Below the pieces are notes generated by a model. That model made no database searches, had not been told where the DNA came from, and saw only the letters and a program-made list of their open reading frames with translations. From positions 62,001 through 126,000 of the forward strand of contig CAKUJD010000003.1 of NCBI GenBank assembly GCA_934661195.1: DNA of 64,000 nt, given 5' to 3'. Each line of letters begins with the position of its first letter. The first letter of the stretch is position 1. Source of the DNA: an uncultured Muribaculaceae bacterium (GTDB lineage Bacteria; Bacteroidota; Bacteroidia; Bacteroidales; Muribaculaceae). Of this stretch, positions 52,774 to 62,639 are shown piece by piece. The translations under genes and the position numbers were made by a program.

Positions 52774-53271
52774 TCAGTTTTTAGTCTCAACCTCGTTCAA
52801 CAATTTATCGACCAGGGCTTGCTGGGCATCGTCGCCCTCCATGTTGTGCCGGATCACTTTTTCGGCAATCTGGAGTGCGTAAGCCCCCACCTCCTGGCGC
52901 AACTGGCGCTCGCTCTCTTTGCGGGCCTGCTCGATGGCAAGCTGAGCGGCGTCGGTCACTTTCTTGGCCTCGACGGCTGCCTGGCCCTTGGCCTGCTCGA
53001 TGATTTGCGACTTCATCTTGGCAGCGTCGCGGAGTATGTCGGCCTGTTGCTTCTGGGCTTCGGCTATCACCTTGTCGGCTTCAGCTTTGGCGTTGTCGAG
53101 GTGCGACTTTGCCTCCTGGGCATAGGCCACGCCCTTGTCGATCAAGTCGGCACGGGTCTCCATGCTCTTGATGATGAAGGGCCAAGCAGCCTTTGCCAGG
53201 ATGACGTATAGGCACACGAATGCCAAAAACATCCAAAACACCAGGCCAAATTCTGGCATGAACAGTTCCAT
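52774..53271 (-). CDS. atpF: F1Fo ATP synthase b subunit
   Basis: This is a 165-residue protein with one N-terminal membrane segment (about 8-30, FGLVFWMFLAFVCLYVILAKAAWPFI) and a long charged helix rich in Ala, Glu, Lys and Gln that forms the peripheral stalk. Order and size are typical. It lies between atpE (63 bases) and atpH (7 bases). Confidence 0.95.
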   Translation of the reverse strand: MELFMPEFGLVFWMFLAFVCLYVILAKAAWPFIIKSMETRADLIDKGVAYAQEAKSHLDNAKAEADKVIAEAQKQQADILRDAAKMKSQIIEQAKGQAAVEAKKVTDAAQLAIEQARKESERQLRQEVGAYALQIAEKVIRHNMEGDDAQQALVDKLLNEVETKN

Positions 53272-53334
53272 TACAAAAATCTAATTATTGTAGGGTTGTC
53301 TCTGTTTAAAAAAAGCTCTCTCGCAGCGTGCCGA

Positions 53335-53604
<270 letters not shown>

Positions 53605-53650
53605 TTAATATTCTGTTTTTAATGAAAATTCTCTGTGTGTATGTGCTTTT

Positions 53651-54736
53651 TTATTTGTTGTCGGATTGCTCCGGTTGCATCTCGTGATGGTGCACATGGG
53701 CCATGGAGATGAACATGGTTGAAAGGATGGTGAACACGTAAGCCTGAATGAAGCTCACGAGGGTGTCGAGCAGGAGCATGAACAGCGAGAATGCCAGCGA
53801 GAACACAGCCGTAGCCGAACCGATGACCACGCCGTAGGCTCCGAAAATGAAGATGAGCAGTGTGAACACGATGACCACCATGTGGCCGCCCATCATGTTG
53901 GCAAACAGACGGATCATCAGGGCCACAGGCTTGGTGAAGATGCCGAAGAGCTCGATGATGGGCATCAGCGGCACAGGGGCCTTGAGGGCCACTGGCACGT
54001 CGGGCCAGAAGATCTCTTTCCAGTATTCGCGCGTGCCGGTGAGGTTGGTCACCAGGAATGTGCACACTGCCAGCGTCATGGTCACGGCCAGATTGCCCGT
54101 GAGGTTGGCGCCGCCGGGGAATATCACCGTAAGCCCGAGCAGGTTCATGGTGAGGATAAAGAAGAACACTGTGAGCAGGTAGGGGCCATACTTGGGCGCG
54201 TCCTTGCCCATGATGGGGCGGATGGTGTCGTTGTAGACGAAATCGACGCACACCTCGAGGGCGGCAGTGCCTTTGCGCGGGGCCTTGAGCCCGTTCTTCT
54301 TATACCAGTTGCGCACCTTCATGACCATGCAAATCACCAGCAGGGCGGCAATGAAGATGCCGGCTGCGTCTTTGGTGATCGACAGGTCGAGCGGCCTATA
54401 CTCATTGCCCTGACCGTCGGTGCCCACAATTTTGCCACTGTGGTCGCCGCCCTCGGCAATTCTGAAGCCCTCATACTCGGCTCCGCCCTGCACGCGGCAC
54501 GACATAAAGCAGTGCCACGAGCCGGCGTAGTCCCTCACGATTACGGGCAGGGGAATTCTGAGCTCATGAGAGAACGGCACCTCCCAGCCATAAGCGTCGC
54601 CCAGGTGCTCGAAGATGAGCTCCTTGGGGTCGAGCTTGCCGGCGGCCTGGCTGCTGTGGTGCGAGGCCTGCATATAACCCAGGGCCATTAGCGCCACTAT
54701 CACAAAAGCCACAACTGCTGTTATAACCTTCTTCAT
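53651..54736 (-). CDS. atpB: F1Fo ATP synthase a subunit
   Basis: This is a 361-residue membrane stator subunit. The C-terminal region carries the essential Arg in LMIRLFANMMGGHMVV and the helix AYVFTILSTMFISMAHVHHHE. It has an N-terminal signal-like helix and about 100 periplasmic residues ahead of the core, as in other Bacteroidetes. A His-rich end (HVHHHE) is present. Gap to atpC is 16 bases. No atpI gene is seen next to it. Confidence 0.95.
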   Translation of the reverse strand: MKKVITAVVAFVIVALMALGYMQASHHSSQAAGKLDPKELIFEHLGDAYGWEVPFSHELRIPLPVIVRDYAGSWHCFMSCRVQGGAEYEGFRIAEGGDHSGKIVGTDGQGNEYRPLDLSITKDAAGIFIAALLVICMVMKVRNWYKKNGLKAPRKGTAALEVCVDFVYNDTIRPIMGKDAPKYGPYLLTVFFFILTMNLLGLTVIFPGGANLTGNLAVTMTLAVCTFLVTNLTGTREYWKEIFWPDVPVALKAPVPLMPIIELFGIFTKPVALMIRLFANMMGGHMVVIVFTLLIFIFGAYGVVIGSATAVFSLAFSLFMLLLDTLVSFIQAYVFTILSTMFISMAHVHHHEMQPEQSDNK

Positions 54737-54752
54737 GTTTGGTCAGTTTTAA

Positions 54753-54989
54753 TTAATATAAGCACACCGACACCACATTATCCTTTATATCAGCCACCCC
54801 GCCCTGAATGTCGCGGGTTTCGGTCTGGCCGGCGGCCAGAGTGTAGGCCACAGTGCCTGGCACGAGCGATGAGATGAGGGCGGCGTGGTGGTTGAGCACC
54901 TGGAATGAGCCTGCAGCTCCTGGCAGTGTAACGCTCGTCACCTCGCCTTCAAACTCGATTTTCTCGGCCGATATGATTTTGAGTGTCAT
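54753..54989 (-). CDS. atpC: F1Fo ATP synthase epsilon subunit, short form
   Basis: This is a 78-residue protein covering only the N-terminal β-sandwich (LKIISAEKIEFEGEVTSVTLPGAAGSFQVLNHHAALIS...). The C-terminal helical hairpin that inhibits ATP hydrolysis in many bacteria is absent. Short epsilon subunits are usual in this phylum. It lies 51 bases after atpD. Confidence 0.93.
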   Translation of the reverse strand: MTLKIISAEKIEFEGEVTSVTLPGAAGSFQVLNHHAALISSLVPGTVAYTLAAGQTETRDIQGGVADIKDNVVSVCLY

Positions 54990-55040
54990 TATTGATGAAT
55001 GCTAAGTTGTAATATAAATCTCTCTATCGTAAACTCTCTA

Positions 55041-56552
<1,512 letters not shown>

Positions 56553-56624
56553 TTAGAAAATTGAAATAGGGTCTATAATCTCTAAGTCAGGTTGTCTAAA
56601 TATCTAAATTATCTTTTTTAGCCA

Positions 56625-57701
56625 TTAAAAATACCACCGCATGCTCACCACCAGGGCCATTACCACGAGGTTGCAAAGGCCAATGGGCATGAGGTAGCGC
56701 CACTCGAGCGCCAGCATCTGGTCGATGCGCACACGTGGGAACGACCACTTGAACCAGATGATGATGAATGACACCAGCACGGCCTTGCCAAGGAACCACA
56801 CCACCGAGGGCACGTAGTCCATGATGGCGTTGAAGCCGTCCCAACCCGGCACATGGAAGGGCATCCAGCCGCCCAGGAAGAGCAGCGAGGCGATGCCTGA
56901 GACGATGAACAGGTTGAGGTACTCGGCCAGATAGAAGAAGCCGAAATGGATGCCTGAATACTCGGTGTGGTAGCCGGCCGTGAGCTCGTGTTCGGCCTCG
57001 GGGAGGTCGAACGGGCCGCGGTTGGTCTCGGCGGTGGCCGCAATCAGGTAGATGATGAATGCGATGACAGCGGGGATGTGGCCGCGGAACAGGAACCAGC
57101 CGTCGGCCTGGGCCTCCACTATGCCGCTCACGCTCATGGTGCCGGCCAGGCACACGATGCACAGCATGGCCAGGCCTATCGACAGCTCGTAGCTGATCAT
57201 CTGCGCGCCGCTGCGCATGGCGCCAATCAGGGTGTACTTGCTGTTGCTCGACCAGCCTGCCAGCAGGATGCCGATCACACCCAGCGACGAGGCGGCCATC
57301 ATGAAGAACACGCCCACGTTGAAGTCAATCACCTGCAGGCCGTTGCCCCAGGGCAGGCAGGCAAACACCAGGAATGATGCCACTATCACCAGATAGGGGG
57401 CGAGGGCGAAGAGCAGGCGGTCGGTGTTCCACAGCGTGATGAGCTCTTTCAGCAGAATCTTGATCACGTCGGCAAACACCTGCAGCACGCCCCAGGGGCC
57501 CACACGCATGGGGCCGAGGCGGCACTGGAACCACGCGCACACCTTGCGCTCATAGAAGATGTAGAATATTGCCAGCAGCGAATACATCACCAGCAGCATC
57601 ACTCCCACAAGGGCGCACTCCACGGTGGTTGCGAGCCAAGAGGGCATGAAGCCGTTGAGCAGCTCGTCGATCCAATTTGTGACTATACCAAAGTCAAACA
57701 T
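56625..57701 (-). CDS. nuoH: NADH-quinone oxidoreductase subunit H
   Basis: This is a 358-residue membrane subunit of complex I forming part of the quinone chamber, with 8-9 membrane segments. FYIFYERKVCAWFQCRLGPMRVGPWGVLQVFADVIKILLKE, SYELSIGLAMLC, ETNRGPFDLPEAEHELTAGYHTEYSG and FPRVRIDQML are all present. It lies 67 bases after nuoCD and directly before atpD. Confidence 0.96.
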   Translation of the reverse strand: MFDFGIVTNWIDELLNGFMPSWLATTVECALVGVMLLVMYSLLAIFYIFYERKVCAWFQCRLGPMRVGPWGVLQVFADVIKILLKELITLWNTDRLLFALAPYLVIVASFLVFACLPWGNGLQVIDFNVGVFFMMAASSLGVIGILLAGWSSNSKYTLIGAMRSGAQMISYELSIGLAMLCIVCLAGTMSVSGIVEAQADGWFLFRGHIPAVIAFIIYLIAATAETNRGPFDLPEAEHELTAGYHTEYSGIHFGFFYLAEYLNLFIVSGIASLLFLGGWMPFHVPGWDGFNAIMDYVPSVVWFLGKAVLVSFIIIWFKWSFPRVRIDQMLALEWRYLMPIGLCNLVVMALVVSMRWYF

Positions 57702-57768
57702 ATCTTTTTTCTCTTATTATATTGTTTCTTTGATTCGGGGAATACTTGAGTTTTGTTTTCGGCGCGCA

Positions 57769-59418
57769 TCAGCGGTCAATGTCGGGGATCACATAGTCGA
57801 TCGAGGCAGTGATGGTGATGAGGTCGGCAATCATGTTGCCCTTGCAGGTGAGGTCGACCACGCCGATGAGGTTGAAGCACGGTGTCTGGAAGTGCATGCG
57901 GTAGGGCTTCTGGAAGGGTTTGGGGTCGCCGTCGCTCTCCAGATACACGCCGAAGGCTCCGCGGCTGGCCTCCACCTGCTGATACCAGTGGCCGGCGGGC
58001 AGCTTGATGAGCTTGGGCACCTTGGCGCAATACTCGCCCTCGATGCCTTCCTTCTCGAGCATGTCGCAGCACTGGCGCAGAATGCTCACGCACTGCTCAA
58101 TCTCCTTCATGCGCACCATGTAGCGGTCGTAGCTGTCGCCGCCGTTGAGCACCACCTCGTCGAAGTCAACCTCGTTATAGAGCGAATATGGGTGCGTCTT
58201 GCGCACGTCGCAGTGCAGGCCCGAGGCGCGGCCTGTGGGGCCGGTGATGCCGTAGCTGATGGCGTCCTCGCGGCTCAGCAGGCCCACGCCCTTCATGCGG
58301 TTGAGGGCGATGACGTTGCCGCTGAACAGTTTGTGGTATTCCTTGAGCTTCTCGGGCATGATGTCGCACAGGTGGCGCACATCCTTTATGAAGTCGGGGT
58401 GCACGTCGGCGGCCACGCCGCCTATCACGTCGTAGCTCATCGACATGCGTGCGCCGCAGGTCTTGTCGAATATGTCGTAGATGAGTTCACGCTCGCGAAA
58501 GCCATAGAAGAATGCCGTGGTGGCGCCCTGGTCCATGGTGAGGCAGCCGTAGCTCAGCAGGTGCGACGACAGGCGCATGAGTTCGTCCATCATCATGCGG
58601 ATGAGTTCGGCGCGGTGAGGCACCTCGATGCCCAGAGCCTTCTCGATGCACAGGCACAGGCAGTGGCGGTTGATGTGGGCGGCCATGTAGTCCATGCGCT
58701 CGGGATAGAGCAGTGTGGAGGGGTAAGTGAGGCCTTCGCACAGCTTCTCGATGCCGCGGTGAATGTAGCCCGACACCACGTCGACCTTGTTGACGATTTC
58801 GCCGTCGAGCGACACGCGGTAGCGCATCACGCCGTGGGTGGACGGGTGCTGCGGGCCCACGTTGATCACATATTCGTCGGAGCCGAACACCTTTTTGTCG
58901 ATGCGCTTGAGCGAGCCGTCGGGCTGCTCCTGGATGGTGTGTGTGTCGTCTTCGTTCTCCTCATCGGTGAGGCGCAGGGGGTTGAGCTCGGGGCTTGCGT
59001 CGTAGTCTTTGCGCAGGGGGTAGCCCACCCAGTCGTTGCGCAGGAAGAAGCGGCGCATGTCGGGGTGGTTGATAAACTCGATGCCAAAGAAGTCATACAC
59101 CTCGCGCTCCTGGTAGTTGGCCACTGCCCACACGTCGCTCACGGTGTGCAGCATGGGCTTTTCGCGGTCGGTGGTGGCCACCTTCACGTGAAGCATTTCT
59201 TGTGTGTCGCTGTTGGTGAGGTAGTACACGCACCCCAGCGAGTCTTTCCAGTCCATGCCCACCACGGCGGTCAGGTAGTCGAATCCCAGCTCGTCGCGCA
59301 GTTGCAGCGCCAGCTGGTGCCACTTGGCGTCGGGGACGGTGACCAGCAGCAGCTCGCCCGTGGTGTCGAATTGCGCCTCGGGGCAAAGCGTGCTTATTTT
59401 TTGTTGAATGTCTGCCAT
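57769..59418 (-). CDS. nuoCD: NADH-quinone oxidoreductase fused subunit C/D
   Basis: This is a 549-residue fusion. Residues about 1-150 are the NuoC 30-kDa domain (YQEREVYDFFGIEFINHPDMRRFF). Residues about 185-549 are the NuoD 49-kDa domain (INVGPQHPSTHGVMRYRVSLDGE, GYIHRGIEK, HRAELIRMMMDELMRLSSHLL, ending YVIPDIDR) that helps form the quinone site. The fusion is common in this phylum. It lies 78 bases after nuoB. Confidence 0.97.
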   Translation of the reverse strand: MADIQQKISTLCPEAQFDTTGELLLVTVPDAKWHQLALQLRDELGFDYLTAVVGMDWKDSLGCVYYLTNSDTQEMLHVKVATTDREKPMLHTVSDVWAVANYQEREVYDFFGIEFINHPDMRRFFLRNDWVGYPLRKDYDASPELNPLRLTDEENEDDTHTIQEQPDGSLKRIDKKVFGSDEYVINVGPQHPSTHGVMRYRVSLDGEIVNKVDVVSGYIHRGIEKLCEGLTYPSTLLYPERMDYMAAHINRHCLCLCIEKALGIEVPHRAELIRMMMDELMRLSSHLLSYGCLTMDQGATTAFFYGFRERELIYDIFDKTCGARMSMSYDVIGGVAADVHPDFIKDVRHLCDIMPEKLKEYHKLFSGNVIALNRMKGVGLLSREDAISYGITGPTGRASGLHCDVRKTHPYSLYNEVDFDEVVLNGGDSYDRYMVRMKEIEQCVSILRQCCDMLEKEGIEGEYCAKVPKLIKLPAGHWYQQVEASRGAFGVYLESDGDPKPFQKPYRMHFQTPCFNLIGVVDLTCKGNMIADLITITASIDYVIPDIDR

Positions 59419-59496
59419 ATATATAATGTGTATATGCTGTGGTTTCTGTTTCTTGCTATTGAATTGTCGGGGAGAGGGGCTATAGCCTCGCGCCCG

Positions 59497-60165
59497 TTAG
59501 AGGTCGATCACCGGCTTGGCCTCGGCGCGCGCCTTGGCGTCGGCCTGCTGCTCGCGCTCGGCTGCCTGCTGGGCCTCGGTGCGGGCGGCGAAAAACTTGT
59601 CGCGCTTCTCCTTGCGGTTGGTGCCGCCGAAGAATTTCGACACCTTGATTTTGCGCTGCAGCTGCATCAGGCCGTAGAAGAACGCTTCGGGGCGCGGCGG
59701 GCAGCCGGGCATATACACATCGACCGGGATAATCTGGTCGATGCCCTTCACCACGCAATAGCTCTTTTTGAACGGGCCGCCCGAAATGGTGCAGCCGCCG
59801 CAGGCTATCACATATTTGGGCTCGGCCATCTGCTCGTAGAGTCGCTTCAGTGCAGGCGCCATGCGGTAGGTGATGGTGCCCTGGCACATTATGTAGTCGG
59901 CCTGGCGTGGCGAGTTGCGCGCCACCTCAAAGCCGTAGCGGGCCATGTCGTAGCGGGCCGCGCCGAGGCACATAAACTCGATGGCGCAGCAGCTGGTGCC
60001 GAAGCAGAAGGGCCACAGCGAGTTGCTGATGCCCCAGTTGATGAGCTGGTCAAGCTTGCCAACCACCACGTTGGTGCCGGCGGCGCGCAGCTCTTCCACA
60101 AGTTTTTCGATAGACTCGTTGTCCTTGAAGTCGCTATACTTCATTCCTTTGATTTTCACTTCCAT
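59497..60165 (-). CDS. nuoB: NADH-quinone oxidoreductase subunit B
   Basis: This is a 222-residue iron-sulfur subunit carrying cluster N2, last in the chain before quinone. GTSCCAIEFM, the CGGCTISGGPF region and YMPGCPPRPEAF hold the ligand cysteines. The start at 60165 (MEVKIKG) overlaps nuoA by 10 bases and gives the normal N-terminus; longer frames would run far into nuoA. The last 30 residues are an Ala/Glu/Gln/Lys-rich charged tail (ARTEAQQAAEREQQADAKAR), an extension beyond the standard core. Confidence 0.95.
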   Translation of the reverse strand: MEVKIKGMKYSDFKDNESIEKLVEELRAAGTNVVVGKLDQLINWGISNSLWPFCFGTSCCAIEFMCLGAARYDMARYGFEVARNSPRQADYIMCQGTITYRMAPALKRLYEQMAEPKYVIACGGCTISGGPFKKSYCVVKGIDQIIPVDVYMPGCPPRPEAFFYGLMQLQRKIKVSKFFGGTNRKEKRDKFFAARTEAQQAAEREQQADAKARAEAKPVIDL

Positions 60166-60524
60166 CTCAACGCTCCTTTCTTCCATGCGTAAGCCAGACC
60201 TAAAGCGAGAATCACCAAGAATGTGCCCACTGCCAGCAGCGCCGACGAGCCGATTTCCTTGCAGATGGTGGCCCACGGGAAGAGGAACACCGTCTCGACG
60301 TCGAACATCAGGAACAGAATTGCGAACAGGTAGTAGCCCACGTGGAACTGCGCCATGCTGTCGCCGCGCGTGGGAATACCGCACTCATAGGGTTCGCCCT
60401 TCTTGGCCGTGTAGCTGCGCGGGCCAATGAGCCACGCGATTATCAGTGCCGCAGCCACCAGGACTACGCCTGTGAGGGCCGCGGTAACCGCCAAGGTTGT
60501 ACTTTGAATACCGATTAAAACCAT
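60156..60524 (-). CDS. nuoA: NADH-quinone oxidoreductase subunit A
   Basis: This is a 122-residue membrane subunit with three helices. KKGEPYECGIPTRGDSMAQFHVGYYLFAILFLMFDVETVFLFPW is the family signature, with the mobile loop Cys. First gene of the operon, with a leader of about 300 nt behind a promoter at 60834-60841. It overlaps nuoB by 10 bases. Confidence 0.96.
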   Translation of the reverse strand: MVLIGIQSTTLAVTAALTGVVLVAAALIIAWLIGPRSYTAKKGEPYECGIPTRGDSMAQFHVGYYLFAILFLMFDVETVFLFPWATICKEIGSSALLAVGTFLVILALGLAYAWKKGALRWK

Positions 60525-60577
60525 AAAAAATTCAATATCTATTCTTAGTTTCTATTTTTTTGCGGTGATTAGCATAA

Positions 60578-60633
60578 AAGCCGGCGAGCCGCAAGTGCCG
60601 TAGGCAGTGGCTGCCAAGGGGCTCTTGCGGCTC
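60578..60633 (-). promoter_or_regulatory. Attenuator-like stem-loop in the nuo leader
   Basis: On the minus strand GAGCCGCAAG (60633-60624) pairs perfectly with CTTGCGGCTC (60595-60586) around an inner GGCAG/CTGCC hairpin, followed by GCCGGCTTTTATG. This looks like a terminator or structured RNA about 200 nt into the leader and about 60 nt before nuoA. No known riboswitch class was recognised. Confidence 0.5.
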
Positions 60634-60833
60634 ACGGGGTTGAGTGCCGAGCATGCAGCACAATGGCCGCACACCCATCGGGCGCACGACTCGCTGATAC
60701 TCAATATCTCGTATGCTTGGTACATTTTCAATTTCAAAAAAAATCACATGCGCACACGCGCTAACATCCACACCGGCAATGCGATAGCCACAACAGTGGC
60801 CACTGCGTGCCGGCATGGGAGATTTTCCGATTG

Positions 60834-60841
60834 CAAATATA
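60834..60841 (-). promoter_or_regulatory. -7 promoter element of the nuo operon
   Basis: Minus-strand TATATTTG (60841-60834) matches TAnnTTTG with a T-rich stretch about 19 bases upstream. Transcription would start near 60827, leaving a leader of about 300 nt before nuoA. The region 60842-61053 beyond it shows no gene. Confidence 0.6.
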
Positions 60842-61053
60842 GTAAATGTTTTGGTTATGAAAAAATTATAGTCGCCCTATCTCTCGGATTTTAATATTCC
60901 ATAACGGCACAACAATGGTCGCAATCCAACCAGCCCACCGCGACTATCGCCAGCGCCCACGGCCGTCCTCAAACCGCCACTGGCGCAAAACCGCAACAGC
61001 AGCAATCAAAGGCAACCATTTTTTGATGTCATGCCAAATGTGGACGTCTGCCA

Positions 61054-61085
61054 TTAAACGACAATAAAGACAACAGGAGACAATG
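61054..61085 (+). repeat. Dispersed 32-bp repeat, copy B
   Basis: TTAAACGACAATAAAGACAA followed by CAGGAGACAATG; it differs from copy A (14811-14842) at three positions. It lies 22 bases upstream of the serpin promoter, in the same orientation as the first arm of the foldback after the gene. Confidence 0.75.
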
Positions 61086-61106
61086 CAAAAAAAGTTGCGC
61101 AACATA

Positions 61107-61137
61107 TTGATTTTAGCATTTGAACACATTAACTTTG
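61107..61137 (+). promoter_or_regulatory. Promoter of the serpin gene
   Basis: TTG (61107-61109) and TAACTTTG (61130-61137) with 20-base spacing fit the Bacteroidetes promoter, about 45 nt before the first ATG at 61190. Confidence 0.75.
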
Positions 61138-61228
61138 GAGCGTCTATAACAATGGCAGTTAGTTAATTCATTCAAAAAAACGATTAATTATGAGATGAGA
61201 CCTATTAACACTGTTAGCAGCAGCAATT

Positions 61229-62428
61229 ATGCTGGCACCAGCACTGACGGGTTGCAACGACGACAAGGAGAAGCAGGAGCAGCAGGAACCGCGGGCTGAA
61301 ATACAGCTCACTCAGGAGCAGCGCGTACTGGCGGAGAACGGCAACGAGTTTGCCGTTGACGCATTCAAGGCGATTAACAGCACCGAAGACAACGTGCTGG
61401 TAGCTCCATACAGTCTTCAGCAAACACTTGGGATGCTTGCCAACGGAGCTAAGGGCGAAACCCTTGACGAAATAATGAGCGCACTGCACACTGGCGCAGC
61501 CACCGTTGGCGGCCTGAATGACTTCTACAAGACGGTGAGCGCGGGTTTAGTGGGGGCAGACAAGAAGGTGAGCCTCACACTGGCCAACGCAGCCTGGATA
61601 GCCAAAGGATACACCCCGTGCAACGACTTTGCTTCGGCACTGAAAGACATCTACAACGCAGAGACCACAGCCATCGACTTCAGCAGTCGCGACGCTCTGG
61701 CCACAATCAACAAGTGGGCCAGCAACGCCACCAACGGAAAAATTGGCAAAGCGTTCGACTACCTGAGCCCGGCCACAGTGTTCTGCCTGACCAACGCAAT
61801 GGTGTTTGAGGGCAAATGGGCAAAGCAGTTCAACGCCAAGACCACAAAGAAAGAGACATTCACCAACTGGCAGGGTGGACCGGAGACGTGCCTAATGATG
61901 CATCAGCGCAACAACGTGGGCATTTCAAATGCCGATGACGCCGACATGCTTGAACTGGACTACGGCAACGGTTCGTTTGTGATGGATGTGATTATGCCCA
62001 AAGACGGGCGCAAAATCAACGAATATGTGGCTGGACTGAGCCTCCAGCGGATCAACGACCTCATCAATGGCTTAAAGGGCACTGCCGAAGTGAGCGTCGG
62101 ACTGCCGCGATTTGAGGCAAAGTATGAATACGACCTGATTGACAAGATGAAAGGACTTGGCATAAAGAAGATATTCGGCGGCGGCGACTTGAGCGGCATT
62201 GCCAACACAAGCGGCTTGGCCGTGACGCAATATTTACAACGGCTGTGGGTCAAGGTGGACGAAGAGGGCACTAAGGTGGCTTCGGTGACTGCATCAAGCG
62301 GAGAAGTCACTGCCGTGATGGGCGGAGTGTTCATTGCGGACAGCCCGTTTGTGTACTTGATTCGCGAGCGGTCGACCGGCGTTATTTTGGCCATTGGCAA
62401 GGTGCAGACCATGGCCGGGATGCAGTGA
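61229..62428 (+). CDS. Serpin-family protease inhibitor, broken lipoprotein start
   Basis: The open frame gives 399 residues: MLAPALTGCNDD, then a full serpin fold (NVLVAPYSLQQTLGMLANGAKGETLDEI, TNAMVFEGKWAKQFN, FVMDVIMPKDG, and the C-terminal SPFVYLIRERSTGVILAIGKV). The reactive-loop hinge is EEGTKVASVTA, with Val where small residues are usual, and the predicted P1 is Thr by standard counting. Reading upstream in frame gives ATG-AGA-TGA-GAC-CTA-TTA from 61190, so the likely original lipoprotein signal (M R stop D LLTLLAAAIMLAPALTGC) has a stop at codon 3. Unless there is a sequencing error, export is probably lost or inefficient. Known bacterial serpins block host or rival serine proteases. 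Confidence 0.85.
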   Translation: MLAPALTGCNDDKEKQEQQEPRAEIQLTQEQRVLAENGNEFAVDAFKAINSTEDNVLVAPYSLQQTLGMLANGAKGETLDEIMSALHTGAATVGGLNDFYKTVSAGLVGADKKVSLTLANAAWIAKGYTPCNDFASALKDIYNAETTAIDFSSRDALATINKWASNATNGKIGKAFDYLSPATVFCLTNAMVFEGKWAKQFNAKTTKKETFTNWQGGPETCLMMHQRNNVGISNADDADMLELDYGNGSFVMDVIMPKDGRKINEYVAGLSLQRINDLINGLKGTAEVSVGLPRFEAKYEYDLIDKMKGLGIKKIFGGGDLSGIANTSGLAVTQYLQRLWVKVDEEGTKVASVTASSGEVTAVMGGVFIADSPFVYLIRERSTGVILAIGKVQTMAGMQ

Positions 62429-62448
62429 CGCCCGCAACGTGCTCATAA

Positions 62449-62537
62449 TTAAACGACAATAGAGACAATATGATACAACACCTTTGAGGCGGCTGTGCCG
62501 CACAGGTCGTTGTCTAAAGTTGTCTCTATTGTCGTTT
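62449..62537. repeat. Foldback (inverted repeat) element with the dispersed repeat in both arms
   Basis: AAACGACAATAGAGACAA (62451-62468) is repeated as its exact complement at 62520-62537, with further pairing inside (ACAAC/GTTGT and GCGGC/GCCGC around a TGT loop). The right arm runs into a T8 stretch, so it can also end the serpin transcript. The outer arm is the same 18-bp sequence that begins repeat copies A and B (copy B has one change). Confidence 0.75.
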
Positions 62538-62603
62538 TTTTAAAATTCGGCGGGTTGCGGTTTTTGGTGGATGGCATCACCAGTTTATCACCACCATTAG
62601 TGA

Positions 62604-62634
62604 TTGCGGGGGCGGCGGAGTGTGAGTAACTTTG
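62604..62634 (+). promoter_or_regulatory. Promoter of the TonB-dependent receptor gene
   Basis: TTG (62604-62606) and TAACTTTG (62627-62634) with 20-base spacing. The ATG starts at 62640, about where transcription should begin, suggesting a leaderless or very short-leader mRNA. Confidence 0.72.
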
Positions 62635-62639
62635 CACCG

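Noticed and set aside
57625..60192. An 855-codon plus-strand open frame opposite nuoH-nuoB
   Set aside because: It lies antisense to strongly recognisable nuoCD and nuoB genes, has a composition typical of reverse frames of GC-rich DNA (very rich in Val, His, Ala, Leu) and shows no domain.
60560..60640. GCCACTG in the nuo leader as a cobalamin riboswitch
   Set aside because: No B12 box or expected surrounding helices are present, and the downstream genes have no link to cobalamin.
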